A stretch of 64,000 nucleotides of DNA from NCBI RefSeq assembly GCF_007786475.1, contig NZ_VNJJ01000010.1:95074-159073 (forward strand), written 5' to 3'. Below are positions 46,490 through 55,598 of the stretch, piece after piece. Below the pieces are notes generated by a model. It saw nothing but the letters and a program-made list of their open reading frames with translations. It was not told the origin of the DNA and made no database searches. Numbering within the stretch: the first letter of the stretch is position 1; every line of letters begins with the position of its first letter. The position numbers were made by a program, and so were the translations under genes. The stretch comes from Cohnella terricola (lineage in GTDB: Bacteria > Bacillota > Bacilli > Paenibacillales > Paenibacillaceae).

Positions 46490-47416
46490 ATGAAGAAAAC
46501 GGTAGTGTTGTTGATGGTTCTGACGTTGACGTTGGCTCTGGCCGCATGCGGCCAAAATAATAAAGGCAACAATTCGGGAAATGCGGCGCCGGGCTCCAGC
46601 GAGGCAAGCGAAAGTCCTGCTAGCGAATTGAAGGGCTCGCTGCTCGCGACAGGCTCCTCGGCATTGCAGCCGCTCGTCGATCAAGTCTCGAAGAAGTTCA
46701 TGGATACGAACAAAGGCGTGTCCATTCAAGTTCAAGCAGGCGGCAGCGGACAGGGTCTGACGCAAGTGTCCGAAGGACAATCGGATATCGGCAACTCCGA
46801 CGTATTCGCAGAAGAGAAGCTTGACGCGGACAAAGCGGCTGAGCTTATCGACCACCAAGTTGCGGTCGTAGGTATGGCGGCAGTCGTCAATCCGAACGTA
46901 GCGGTAGACAACTTGACGAAACAGCAATTGGTCGACATTTTCACGGGTAAAGTTACGAACTGGAAAGACGTAGGCGGCAACGATCAGAAGATCCAAATCA
47001 TCAACCGTCCTTCCAGCTCCGGTACTCGCGCAACATTCGAGAAATACGCGCTTGGTCAGAAAACCGAAGATCCGAAAGGTTCTATCCAAGAAGATTCCTC
47101 CGGTACGGTTCGCAAGTTGGTCGGCGAAACTCCGGGAGCGATCGGTTACCTGGCGCTGTCCTACCTCAACGAGTCGGTCAAAACGGTGAAATACGAAGGC
47201 GTCGAAGCTACGGTCGACAATATCGTGAGCGGCACTTATCCGGTATGGGCTTACGAGCACATGTACACGAAGGGCGAGCCGAACGAAGTCGCCAAAGCGT
47301 TCCTGGATTATATGCTGAGCGATGAAGTTCAGAACAGCGATGTCGTGGAACTCGATTATATTCCGGCTAACCAAATGCAAATCAAACGCGACGCGCAAGG
47401 CAACATCACGAAGTAA
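46490..47416 (+). CDS. pstS: phosphate-binding lipoprotein PstS (2)
   Basis: The 308-residue phosphate-binding protein has a lipobox ALAAC (Cys near 20) and a Ser/Ala-rich linker. Phosphate loops are TGSSALQPLVD (near 51), GGSGQGL (near 82) and SSSGTRATF (near 180), with VTNWKDVGGNDQKI between. Unlike the first PstS it is lipid anchored. It heads a complete pst operon. Confidence 0.95.
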   Translation: MKKTVVLLMVLTLTLALAACGQNNKGNNSGNAAPGSSEASESPASELKGSLLATGSSALQPLVDQVSKKFMDTNKGVSIQVQAGGSGQGLTQVSEGQSDIGNSDVFAEEKLDADKAAELIDHQVAVVGMAAVVNPNVAVDNLTKQQLVDIFTGKVTNWKDVGGNDQKIQIINRPSSSGTRATFEKYALGQKTEDPKGSIQEDSSGTVRKLVGETPGAIGYLALSYLNESVKTVKYEGVEATVDNIVSGTYPVWAYEHMYTKGEPNEVAKAFLDYMLSDEVQNSDVVELDYIPANQMQIKRDAQGNITK

Positions 47417-47436
47417 TAACGCATTCCATACGATGA

Positions 47437-47474
47437 GCCAATCAAGAGGTTTCTCTTCAAGCCTCTTGATTGGC
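47437..47474 (+). other. hairpin between pstS and pstC (2)
   Basis: GCCAATCAAGAGG / CCTCTTGATTGGC, a perfect 13-bp stem without a strong T-run, is in the same place as the hairpin of the first cluster and probably keeps PstS in excess over the permease. Confidence 0.7.
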
Positions 47475-47493
47475 CGTGTAAAGGGAGAGGTTT

Positions 47494-48396
47494 ATGGCTC
47501 AGCCGTTAGATAGACAGAAAGCGAAGCCGCATCTCGCGGAAGAATGGGTCGGCAAAATCTATACGTTGTTCTGTATCGCGTTTCTTATTATCACCATTAT
47601 CTCGATCGTTTATTTTGTCGCTTCCAAAGGGCTAAGTACATTCTTCAAGAACCATGTGAACGTTTTGGATCTGTTGACCGGATTAAAATGGGCACCAGAA
47701 GGGGAACCCGCACTTTTCGGAGCATTGCCTTTCATATTCGGTTCGTTCAGCACGTCGCTGCTTGCGGCGGCCATCGCAGCACCGCTCGGCTTCTGCGCGG
47801 CTGTATTCATGATTGAAATCGCGCCTAAGTTCGGACGTCAATTCCTGCAACCGGTCATCGAGCTGCTGGCGGGCATTCCATCCGTCGTCTACGGCTTCGT
47901 TGGACTCAGCGTGATCGTTCCGCTATTCCGCGATATTTTTCCCGGCCAAGGCGTCGGTATCGCAGCCGGTTCCATCGTGCTGTCGATTATGATTCTTCCC
48001 ACGATTACGACAATAGCGACCGACGCGTTAGCCGCGCTGCCTAAGGGCTTGAAGGAAGGCTCTTACGCGCTGGGGGCTACCCGTTGGCAAACGATATATC
48101 GAATTGTACTGCCGACTACGCTGCCGGCTCTGATGACGGGTATTGTACTCGGCATCGCACGCGCGTTCGGCGAAGCACTCGCTGTGCAGATGGTTATCGG
48201 CAACGCGCCTCACATCCCGAGTTCCCTGTTCGAATCAGCTTCGACTTTAACGAGCGCGATTACGCTGAGCATGGGCAACACGGCGATGGGCACCGCGGCC
48301 AACAATGCACTGTGGTCGCTTGGACTCATCCTGATGATTATGACGTTTATATTCGTCTTTATCGTACGCTGGCTTGAAAGGAGATCAAAAATATGA
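47494..48396 (+). CDS. pstC: phosphate ABC transporter permease PstC (2)
   Basis: The 300-residue permease has six hydrophobic helices and the contact loop ALGATRWQTIYRIVLPTTLPAL near residue 190. AAGGGAGAGG precedes the ATG. The conserved LAGIPSVVYGFVGLSVIVPLF segment is shared with the first PstC. It overlaps pstA by four bases. Confidence 0.94.
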   Translation: MAQPLDRQKAKPHLAEEWVGKIYTLFCIAFLIITIISIVYFVASKGLSTFFKNHVNVLDLLTGLKWAPEGEPALFGALPFIFGSFSTSLLAAAIAAPLGFCAAVFMIEIAPKFGRQFLQPVIELLAGIPSVVYGFVGLSVIVPLFRDIFPGQGVGIAAGSIVLSIMILPTITTIATDALAALPKGLKEGSYALGATRWQTIYRIVLPTTLPALMTGIVLGIARAFGEALAVQMVIGNAPHIPSSLFESASTLTSAITLSMGNTAMGTAANNALWSLGLILMIMTFIFVFIVRWLERRSKI

Positions 48397-49280
48397 AAGC
48401 CAAAACGGTGGATAAGATCGCGACCTCGGTCATTATTGCGATTGCGGCCCTTATCGTTCTCGTGCTGGCCGGGCTGCTCGGTTACATCCTCGTAAGGGGA
48501 CTTGGGCATGTCAGCTTTCATTTTCTGACCTCCGCACCGGAAACGATCCGCAAGGGTGGAGGCATCGGCCCTCAACTATTCAATTCGATCTTTCTACTCG
48601 TACTTACGATGATCATCACGATTCCGATCGGTCTGGGCGCGGGCATCTATATGAGCGAATACGCTCCGTCTAACAAACTGACGAACGCCATTCGTTTGGT
48701 CGTCGAGGTGCTGTCATCGGTGCCTTCCATCATCGTCGGTTTGTTCGGACTTCTTGTCCTGGTTAACCTGTTCGGCTTCGGATTCTCCTTGTTCTCGGGC
48801 GCATTAGCCTTGACCGTGTTTAACCTCCCGCTGATGGTCCGGATTACCGAGCAGGGCTTAAAAGGCGTACCTAGGGAACAGAAGGAAGCCAGTCTCGCGC
48901 TTGGTCTGTCCAAGTGGAAGACGATCACTTCGGTCATGCTGCCAATCGCGATGCCCGTCATTCTGACCGGAACAATTCTGGCGGCTGGCCGTGTATTCGG
49001 GGAAGCCGCAGCGCTTCTGTTCACGGCGGGAATGAGCTCGCCTAGACTTGATTTCTCCGATTGGAATCCGCTCAGCCCGTTCTCGCCGCTGAATCCGTTT
49101 CGTCCGGCGGAAACACTCGCTGTCCATATTTGGAAGATCAATTCCGAAGGTTTGGCTCCGGACGCCGGAGAGATCGCCGCCGGAGCATCCGCGGTGCTCG
49201 TCATCACCGTGCTGCTGTTTAACTTCGCGGCAAGATGGCTCGGTCGTTACATGTATCGCAAATTCACCGCTATTAAATAG
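48393..49280 (+). CDS. pstA: phosphate ABC transporter permease PstA (2)
   Basis: The 295-residue permease has GGGIGPQLFNSIFLLVLTMI and the contact loop ALGLSKWKTITSVMLPIAMPV near residue 170. A proline- and serine-rich loop (DWNPLSPFSPLNPFRP) precedes the last helices. It is translated by ATGA overlap with pstC. Confidence 0.94.
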   Translation: MKAKTVDKIATSVIIAIAALIVLVLAGLLGYILVRGLGHVSFHFLTSAPETIRKGGGIGPQLFNSIFLLVLTMIITIPIGLGAGIYMSEYAPSNKLTNAIRLVVEVLSSVPSIIVGLFGLLVLVNLFGFGFSLFSGALALTVFNLPLMVRITEQGLKGVPREQKEASLALGLSKWKTITSVMLPIAMPVILTGTILAAGRVFGEAAALLFTAGMSSPRLDFSDWNPLSPFSPLNPFRPAETLAVHIWKINSEGLAPDAGEIAAGASAVLVITVLLFNFAARWLGRYMYRKFTAIK

Positions 49281-49295
49281 GAAGGGGGAAATCGG

Positions 49296-50054
49296 ATGCA
49301 AGCATTCGGCATGACCGTTAACGACTTAAGCGTCGCGTACGGCGACAGGACGGCCGTGAAGAACGTATCGCTCGATTTCGCGCCAAAGCAGGTAACGGCG
49401 TTAATCGGCCCTTCCGGCTGCGGGAAATCGACGTTCCTGCGCAGCTTGAACCGCATGAACGATCTGATCGCGGGCTGTACGGTTACGGGAGAAATCTGGA
49501 TTCGCGACCAGAACATCAACAGCCCGGAGACGGACGTCGTCTCTTTGCGGCAGCGGATTGGCATGGTCTGGCAACGCCCGAATCCTTTTCATAAATCAAT
49601 CTACGAGAACATCGCCTTCGGACCGCGTTACCACGGCACGAAGAACAAGAAGCAACTGGACGAGATCGTCGAAGAGTCGCTGAGGAAAGCGGCGCTCTGG
49701 GATGAAACGAAGGACCGGCTGCACAACTCCGCGCTCGCTTTATCGGGCGGGCAGCAGCAAAGGTTATGCATCGCGAGATCGATCGCCGTCAAGCCGGATA
49801 TTATCCTCATGGATGAACCCGCGTCGGCGCTGGATCCAGTCTCGACAGCCAAGATCGAAGAACTGATCGCGGAGCTGAAGCAAGATTATTGCATCGTCAT
49901 CGTGACGCACAACATGCATCAAGCGGCGAGGGTGTCGGACAAAACGGCGTTTTTCCTGTCGGGAGAAGTCGTAGAGTACGATCTCACGCCTACTATCTTT
50001 ACGAATCCGCAAAGACGAGAGACGAACGACTACATCACCGGGCGGTTCGGATAA
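49296..50054 (+). CDS. pstB: phosphate ABC transporter ATP-binding protein PstB (1)
   Basis: The 252-residue ATPase has Walker [10 protein letters not shown] (38-46), signature [14 protein letters not shown] and Walker [14 protein letters not shown]. It begins 15 bases after pstA with GAAGGGGG ahead. A second PstB follows 37 bases later. With two permease sets and two ATPases in the locus, each ATPase may pair with one set, but either could serve both. Confidence 0.94.
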   Translation: MQAFGMTVNDLSVAYGDRTAVKNVSLDFAPKQVTALIGPSGCGKSTFLRSLNRMNDLIAGCTVTGEIWIRDQNINSPETDVVSLRQRIGMVWQRPNPFHKSIYENIAFGPRYHGTKNKKQLDEIVEESLRKAALWDETKDRLHNSALALSGGQQQRLCIARSIAVKPDIILMDEPASALDPVSTAKIEELIAELKQDYCIVIVTHNMHQAARVSDKTAFFLSGEVVEYDLTPTIFTNPQRRETNDYITGRFG

Positions 50055-50091
50055 ATGCTAGCCATCCCCAAATGAAAGAGGAGAAACGGCC

Positions 50092-50847
50092 ATGAACTCC
50101 ATTATCGAGATTAATGACTTGGATTTGTACTACGGAGAATTTCACGCGTTGAAAGGCGTGAACATGGAAATTCCCGAGAAAGCCATTACTGCGTTCATTG
50201 GTCCTTCCGGCTGCGGCAAGTCGACGCTTCTGCGAACTTTCAACCGTATGAATGACATGATTGCGGGAACGAGAATCGAAGGCAAGGTCGAGATCGCGGG
50301 CACCGACATCTATTCGGGAGACGTTGACGTAGAGACACTTCGCAAGCGTGTAGGCATGGTATTTCAACAGCCGAATCCGTTTCCGAAGTCGATCTACGAC
50401 AATGTTGCCTACGGACCGCGCCTTCACGGCATTACCGACCGCAAAAAGCTCGATGAAATCGTGGAGACGAGTCTTCGTTCCGCCGCTCTTTGGAATGAAG
50501 TCAAAGACCATCTGAAACGTTCAGCCGGCAGCATCTCCGGTGGACAGCAGCAGCGCTTGTGCATCGCGCGGGCACTGGCCGTTGAGCCAGACATCCTGCT
50601 CATGGACGAAGCGACTTCGGCGCTCGATCCGATCTCCACCCTGAAGATCGAAGAACTGGCGCAGGAACTGAAAGACCGCTATACGATCGTCATGGTCACG
50701 CATAACATGCATCAAGCCGCGAGGGTATCCCAGCAAACCGTCTTCTTCTTGAACGGGGAAGTCGTGGAGTACTCGGAGACGGAGAAGCTGTTTTCGAATC
50801 CGACAGACCAGCGCACGGAAGATTACATTAGCGGACGGTTCGGTTGA
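50092..50847 (+). CDS. pstB: phosphate ABC transporter ATP-binding protein PstB (2)
   Basis: The 251-residue ATPase has Walker [10 protein letters not shown], signature [14 protein letters not shown] (Ile in place of Leu) and Walker [14 protein letters not shown]. It is closer to the usual PstB length and sequence than the first copy. AAAGAGGAG precedes the ATG. Tandem pstB genes also occur in B. subtilis. Confidence 0.94.
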   Translation: MNSIIEINDLDLYYGEFHALKGVNMEIPEKAITAFIGPSGCGKSTLLRTFNRMNDMIAGTRIEGKVEIAGTDIYSGDVDVETLRKRVGMVFQQPNPFPKSIYDNVAYGPRLHGITDRKKLDEIVETSLRSAALWNEVKDHLKRSAGSISGGQQQRLCIARALAVEPDILLMDEATSALDPISTLKIEELAQELKDRYTIVMVTHNMHQAARVSQQTVFFLNGEVVEYSETEKLFSNPTDQRTEDYISGRFG

Positions 50848-50869
50848 TACCGGGAGAGGATGGGTTAGG

Positions 50870-51532
50870 ATGATGGTTAAACGTCTGGAGTTCGATCATG
50901 GTTTGGAGGAAATGACGGAATTACTCGTTGAGATGGGGAGACGAGTGGAAAAGGCGCTCGTCGAATCGATGGACGCGCTAAAGAACAGCAACGTGGAAAA
51001 AGCCAAGAAAATCGTAGGCGCCGACCACGAACTGAACTTGCTGGAAGAAAAGATCGCCGAGATCGGTGCTAAGTTGATCGCCACGCAGCAACCGGTCGCG
51101 AAGGATCTCCGTCGCATTCTGATCGCTTTCAAAATCTCGTCCGATCTTGAGCGCATGGGCGACTTGTCCGTGGATATCGCCAAATCCGTAATCCGTCTAG
51201 ATGGACAGGAGCTGTTCAAGCCGCTGATCGACTTGCCGCGCATGTCCGAGATCGTAGCGGTTATGATCCGGGAATCTCTGCAATCCTACGTCGACGAGAA
51301 CGTCGATCTGGCTTACAAGAGCGCGAAGGACGACGACCAAGTCGATGCGTTGTACTCGCAAATCATTCGGGAGATGTTCTCGTTCATGGTCGAGAATCCG
51401 AAGATGGTCAGCCAAGCGATGCTGCTCAGCTTCGTCGGACGTTACATCGAACGGATCGCCGACCACGCGACGAATATTGCCGAAAGCGTCGTTTACTTAA
51501 TGACGGGCAAACGCCCGGATTTGAACCAATAA
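50870..51532 (+). CDS. phoU: phosphate signalling protein PhoU
   Basis: PhoU is a soluble helical protein that links Pst transport to PhoR activity and limits phosphate uptake. The 220-residue protein shows two PhoU repeats, with metal-site stretches AFKISSDLERMGDLSVDIAK (near 90) and GRYIERIADHATNIAESVVYL (near 188). It ends the second pst operon. Two adjacent ATGs (50870 and 50873) follow a GGGAGAGG site. Confidence 0.95.
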   Translation: MMVKRLEFDHGLEEMTELLVEMGRRVEKALVESMDALKNSNVEKAKKIVGADHELNLLEEKIAEIGAKLIATQQPVAKDLRRILIAFKISSDLERMGDLSVDIAKSVIRLDGQELFKPLIDLPRMSEIVAVMIRESLQSYVDENVDLAYKSAKDDDQVDALYSQIIREMFSFMVENPKMVSQAMLLSFVGRYIERIADHATNIAESVVYLMTGKRPDLNQ

Positions 51533-51554
51533 TTTTGTGTATACGAACCGAATA

Positions 51555-51590
51555 AGCGCCGGGCGGAGGAGATCCGTTCCGGCGCTTTTT
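51555..51590 (+). terminator. intrinsic terminator of the pst-phoU operon
   Basis: AGCGCCGG / CCGGCGCT with an inner GGA / TCC pairing is followed by five T residues. Confidence 0.9.
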
Positions 51591-51616
51591 GCCATACCGG
51601 CTGGGATATAAATGTT

Positions 51617-51670
51617 TTGACATTGATTTAACAGAATGCGTCGATTGAGTTTACGTTGGCATGTTAAGTT
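51617..51670 (+). promoter_or_regulatory. possible Pho box before the GGDEF gene
   Basis: Hexamers at an 11-bp period: TTGACA (51617), TTAACA (51628), CGTCGA (51639), TTTACG (51650); nine bases later TAAGTT, a weak -10. Three of four hexamers fit. Confidence 0.5.
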
Positions 51671-51725
51671 TAGGAAAATGAAACGGATGCCGATAGGCAA
51701 GCATCTCCGGTCGGAGGCGAATCAG

Positions 51726-54017
51726 ATGAAAAGCGCTAACGGATGGCTGAACCCGGATTTGATAGAAAAATGGCGGAGTACGGATGAGGCTTCGCGGCAA
51801 AGCGGATTATTTATGGTGCGGTGGGAATCCGGACTTGAACCCGGTAAAGGTCCTTCACCGCTTCGAATCGGCCGTATATTGAGCGCTTTAGCTTTGCGTA
51901 TTTCGAAAATCGCGGATTCCGTGCGGGGATGGACGCAGACCGAGGATAGTCTGATCATCGTCGTCTCGTTCGCGGAGGAGGAAGCCGATGACCGCGAAAT
52001 ATCCGCCGGGAGAATGGCATTCTTGATCCGCGATACGGCGCATCGAATACTTGTTGAATTTCAATACCCAGCTGCGGTTGAGGGCAATGGTGCCATCCGC
52101 TGCGGGTTCGGTTGGGCGACGGGAGTCGAAAACAAGGCGGAATCGGCGGAGGAGTGTTCCGGCAAGTGGGAGCGTGCGCTTATGAAAGCCTATGATACGG
52201 CTTGGCAGCGCATGCAATATGCATCCAGCCCTCTAATTCGACTGCCGATCGCGGAAAGAAACACGGATTCGCAAGGGTTCGATTTTCAAGTGCGGTATTT
52301 GCCGATCGTCTCCTTGTTGGACGGTTCGCTGTACGGATACGAAGCGGTTCCCGTGGATGCCCGAAAAGGTGAGCGGATCGACCTGCAATACTTCTACTCG
52401 AGTACGGATCAGGCGGGCAAGCTGTTCGAATTGGACCGTAAGTTCAGGGAAGCGGCGATTCGTGGATTGCCGTCCCGCAACGGGGACGTGAAGCTGTTCC
52501 TGCCCGTGCCCGCGAAAATTATTTTTGACCCACGCTTATATCCAGGGAGCACGCTGCGAAGGATCGAAGCGGCCAATCTAAGGCCCGAACACGTCGTGCT
52601 TGTTATCGTAGGCGGAGAAGACGAACTGAATTCCACGATGCGATCGGCACTCAGTCATTATCGTAATCAAGGCTTTCGCATCGCTCTATCGGAGGTTACA
52701 CCCGCGCTTAAATCGTTGCGCAGAATGACCGCTTTGCACCCGGATTATTCGCTGATGAACGTAGAGTGGATGAGCAACGAAGGAATCGGAACCGTGGAAG
52801 AAAACCTGCTTCAAGCTTTAATCGGCATTGCCCGCAAAGAACAGATCGTCATGATCGCCAAAGGGCTTCATGGGGAGCGAATGCTACCGGCGTTGGTCGC
52901 CAGCGGGATGAACTATGCCCAAAGGGAATGGCTTGGCGACGTTCGGGGAGGGGATTCGCTGGCGCATCTGCCCGATCTTCGGGCCAGCATCCGTTCGGAA
53001 GTGAATAAGCGCTTTCGGGGCGCTTCCGGTACGATGTCGGAGCTGGTGAACCCGGTCAAGCAGTTCGCCAGGGAAACGGCCGTATCGGAAATCTCTCGCC
53101 ACTTCGAATTGCATCGCGAGGCTCCGGCTATCGTGATCTCGGATAACGGCAGACCGATCGGTTTATTAATGAAGGAAAAGCTGCTGCACCTATTATCGGG
53201 ACAATTCGGTCTGCCTCTCTATTGGAATCGGCCGGTTGGCAAAATTATGGATACGCATCCGATGATCGTAGAAGAATCGGTCACCGTCGATCAGGCCTCG
53301 CAGATGGCGATGGCCCGGGAACCGGACAAGCTGTACGACGAGGTGATCATTACTCGCGGCGGGGTGGTGGCGGGTATAGCCTCCATCCGCTCGATGCTGG
53401 AATGGATATCCCAATCCCGCATGAACGACGCACAGTGGGCCAATCCACTGTCCGGACTGCCCGGCAACGAACCAATTCGCCGGGAGATGATCCGCAGACT
53501 CGCGGATGGCCGGCCGTTCGCGGTGTTGTACGCCGATCTGGATCATTTCAAATGGTATAACGATCGTTATGGGTTTCAAAAGGGAGACGACGTTATTCGA
53601 TACACGGGGGATATTCTGGTTCATGCCGTGCGCGAAGAAGGAAACGGCGATTGTTTCATCGGTCATATCGGCGGGGACGATTTTATCGTCATCTCATCGG
53701 GCGTGGACGTGCTGGAAATGGCTCATCGTGTCATCGGACGATTCCAGCAGGGAATCGGCGCATACGGCGGGACGCGATCGGAGACGGTACATGATCGGTC
53801 GGGTTATGCAGTCGAGGCACCGGTTTTGTCATTATCGTTGTCATTGCTGTTATGCAGATCGGCCTCCGGCTGGACGCCGGAGACATTGTCGGAGCAGGCG
53901 GCTCACTTGAAGAAAAAGGCTAAGCAGCAAATCGGCAACTCGATCGTATGGGAAACGATAGAAAGATGCGAACCAATTGAGGTACCGGCGTCACCTGTCG
54001 ATTTAACGTCTCATTAA
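51726..54017 (+). CDS. degenerate EAL - CBS pair - GGDEF protein
   Basis: The 763-residue soluble protein has an N-terminal region of unknown fold (1-160), a degenerate EAL domain (about 170-430; YEAVPVDARKG replaces the EAL motif and key acidic residues are lost), a CBS pair (about 440-560; WNRPVGKIMDTHPM) and a GGDEF domain (about 570-740) whose site reads GGDDF. It may make cyclic-di-GMP, with the dead EAL and CBS parts as sensors; the Glu-to-Asp change could weaken catalysis. ATG 51726 is chosen for its GGAGG at 8 bases. A possible Pho box lies upstream. Confidence 0.8.
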   Translation: MKSANGWLNPDLIEKWRSTDEASRQSGLFMVRWESGLEPGKGPSPLRIGRILSALALRISKIADSVRGWTQTEDSLIIVVSFAEEEADDREISAGRMAFLIRDTAHRILVEFQYPAAVEGNGAIRCGFGWATGVENKAESAEECSGKWERALMKAYDTAWQRMQYASSPLIRLPIAERNTDSQGFDFQVRYLPIVSLLDGSLYGYEAVPVDARKGERIDLQYFYSSTDQAGKLFELDRKFREAAIRGLPSRNGDVKLFLPVPAKIIFDPRLYPGSTLRRIEAANLRPEHVVLVIVGGEDELNSTMRSALSHYRNQGFRIALSEVTPALKSLRRMTALHPDYSLMNVEWMSNEGIGTVEENLLQALIGIARKEQIVMIAKGLHGERMLPALVASGMNYAQREWLGDVRGGDSLAHLPDLRASIRSEVNKRFRGASGTMSELVNPVKQFARETAVSEISRHFELHREAPAIVISDNGRPIGLLMKEKLLHLLSGQFGLPLYWNRPVGKIMDTHPMIVEESVTVDQASQMAMAREPDKLYDEVIITRGGVVAGIASIRSMLEWISQSRMNDAQWANPLSGLPGNEPIRREMIRRLADGRPFAVLYADLDHFKWYNDRYGFQKGDDVIRYTGDILVHAVREEGNGDCFIGHIGGDDFIVISSGVDVLEMAHRVIGRFQQGIGAYGGTRSETVHDRSGYAVEAPVLSLSLSLLLCRSASGWTPETLSEQAAHLKKKAKQQIGNSIVWETIERCEPIEVPASPVDLTSH

Positions 54018-54056
54018 CAAAAACGACGAATTCCATTAACAAAACCTTGGTAAATT
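54003..54056 (+). promoter_or_regulatory. Pho box and -10 of the EAL gene
   Basis: Hexamers at an 11-bp period: TTAACG (54003), TTAACA (54014), GACGAA (54025), TTAACA (54036); nine bases later TAAATT (54051-54056). The first two hexamers overlap the end of the GGDEF gene. Confidence 0.68.
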
Positions 54057-54073
54057 GAGGATTGCGGAAGATT

Positions 54074-55321
54074 ATGGGGAAGATGGTGTTCATTCGCATG
54101 ACAACTTCTTGGTTTGGCATAGAGCAACTAATGGATCGTATCGAACATCATTCTTCTATCGGTTTAATCGGGATCGACGTATCTGAGTGCGGAGGCGGAC
54201 TCTCGTCGAAATTCCGCGAAAACGGCTTTGATTGGACGAAGTGGCTGGCCGTCTCGATGGGCCGCGGAGATCTGTGGTACGGAGACGAAATCGCGGGACA
54301 TCTTTGGCTGTATGCGGAACTGCCGGCCGAGCTCGGGGATGAGGACGGGGATACTTATTTGCGCAGCATGGCGAAGCGCGTCAAGGAGGCGATCGTAGCC
54401 GAGACTGGCGGAGCCGCGATCGCCTATGCATCGCCGAAGTATCGGGAGAAAGGCATCGGTTACGCCAAGCTACAGATCATGCATGCGGATCGGATCAAAG
54501 AGAACGTCTACGAGGGCATCGTGAAAGCAACGGGACAAATCCGGGAATCGCTCAACGGTCACCGGGATTGGGAACTGCGCCACGAATTGGAGCGAATGCT
54601 TACCGAGAGCAGCATTAGAAGCGTCTACCAGCCGATCGTGCGGCTCGGGGACGGCAGAGTGTTCGGTTACGAGGCGTTGACGAGATGCCCGGAAGACAGT
54701 CTGTTCGACGGTCCGCTGTCGTTGTTCCGGTTCGCCGAGAAGAGCAATATGGCGCTGGCGCTCGACCGCCTGGCCAGGGAAACGGCCATTCGGCATTCCC
54801 CTGCGCTGGGTTCGATCCAAAAAATATTCATCAACGTTACGATGAGCATTATCAACGACCCTCATTTCGTCTCGGGCCAGACTGTTCGGTGGCTGAACGA
54901 AAAGGGGCTGATTCCCGGCCAGGTCGTGTTTGAACTGACGGAGCGAAGCTCGATCGACGACTTCGAAGCAGCGAAAAAAATACTCGCACATTATCGCAGC
55001 CAAGGATACGAAATTGCAATCGACGACGCTGGCGCGGGATATTCGTCGCTGCAATCGATCGTCGAGCTTAGCCCCGATTATATTAAAGTGGATCGTTCCC
55101 TGGTTCGCATGGCCGATAAAGACGAGATGAAGAAGCATATGCTGCGGACGTTCGTTCGTTTCGCCAAGAAGATGAACATTCGCACGGTCGCCGAAGGCAT
55201 CGAACGTCCGGAGGAGCTTCGCCTCCTGCGCGCCATGGGGTTCGATTACGCGCAAGGGTATCTGATCGGAAGACCAAGCGAAAATCCGGTGGCAATTACG
55301 GGAGCTGTCCCCAAAGTCTAA
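54074..55321 (+). CDS. EAL-domain cyclic-di-GMP phosphodiesterase
   Basis: EAL domains cleave cyclic-di-GMP. The EAL domain (about residues 170-400) keeps the expected catalytic and metal ligands: EALT, Asn in FINVTMS, Glu in ELTERS, Asp pair in AIDDAGAGYSSL, Lys in YIKVD, Glu in AEGIE and Gln in AQGYLIGRP. The first 160 residues form a separate domain of unknown fold, similar in feel to the N-terminal part of the neighbour. The start is uncertain: 54074, 54086 and 54098 are all possible, and none has an ideal ribosome site. It likely opposes the GGDEF protein. Confidence 0.85.
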   Translation: MGKMVFIRMTTSWFGIEQLMDRIEHHSSIGLIGIDVSECGGGLSSKFRENGFDWTKWLAVSMGRGDLWYGDEIAGHLWLYAELPAELGDEDGDTYLRSMAKRVKEAIVAETGGAAIAYASPKYREKGIGYAKLQIMHADRIKENVYEGIVKATGQIRESLNGHRDWELRHELERMLTESSIRSVYQPIVRLGDGRVFGYEALTRCPEDSLFDGPLSLFRFAEKSNMALALDRLARETAIRHSPALGSIQKIFINVTMSIINDPHFVSGQTVRWLNEKGLIPGQVVFELTERSSIDDFEAAKKILAHYRSQGYEIAIDDAGAGYSSLQSIVELSPDYIKVDRSLVRMADKDEMKKHMLRTFVRFAKKMNIRTVAEGIERPEELRLLRAMGFDYAQGYLIGRPSENPVAITGAVPKV

Positions 55322-55344
55322 CGACGAGGGGGGAGCTTTTTTTT
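55303..55344 (+). terminator. intrinsic terminator overlapping the EAL stop codon
   Basis: AGCT and CCCC pair with GGGG and AGCT around the stop, followed by eight T residues. Confidence 0.7.
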
Positions 55345-55598
55345 CAGTTTCGGCTAATGTCCTAGTTCACGTGTTCAGTGCTCCGTGCGTCTGTAGTCCG
55401 GCGAAACCTAACTAAACTCCGCAACTTACCTGAAACAATTACACGAATGCGCTTACAACCAATGAAATGACTACAATAGTCGTTACTTTCCCGGAAGATA
55501 TTGCTTCCCTAGCGACAGCTGTTGTCGGGTCGCGGTTCGTTCGTCACTTATGTTATGATATTTGTATGAAAATTTGTCGGTGAGGTGGGCGAACGGAC

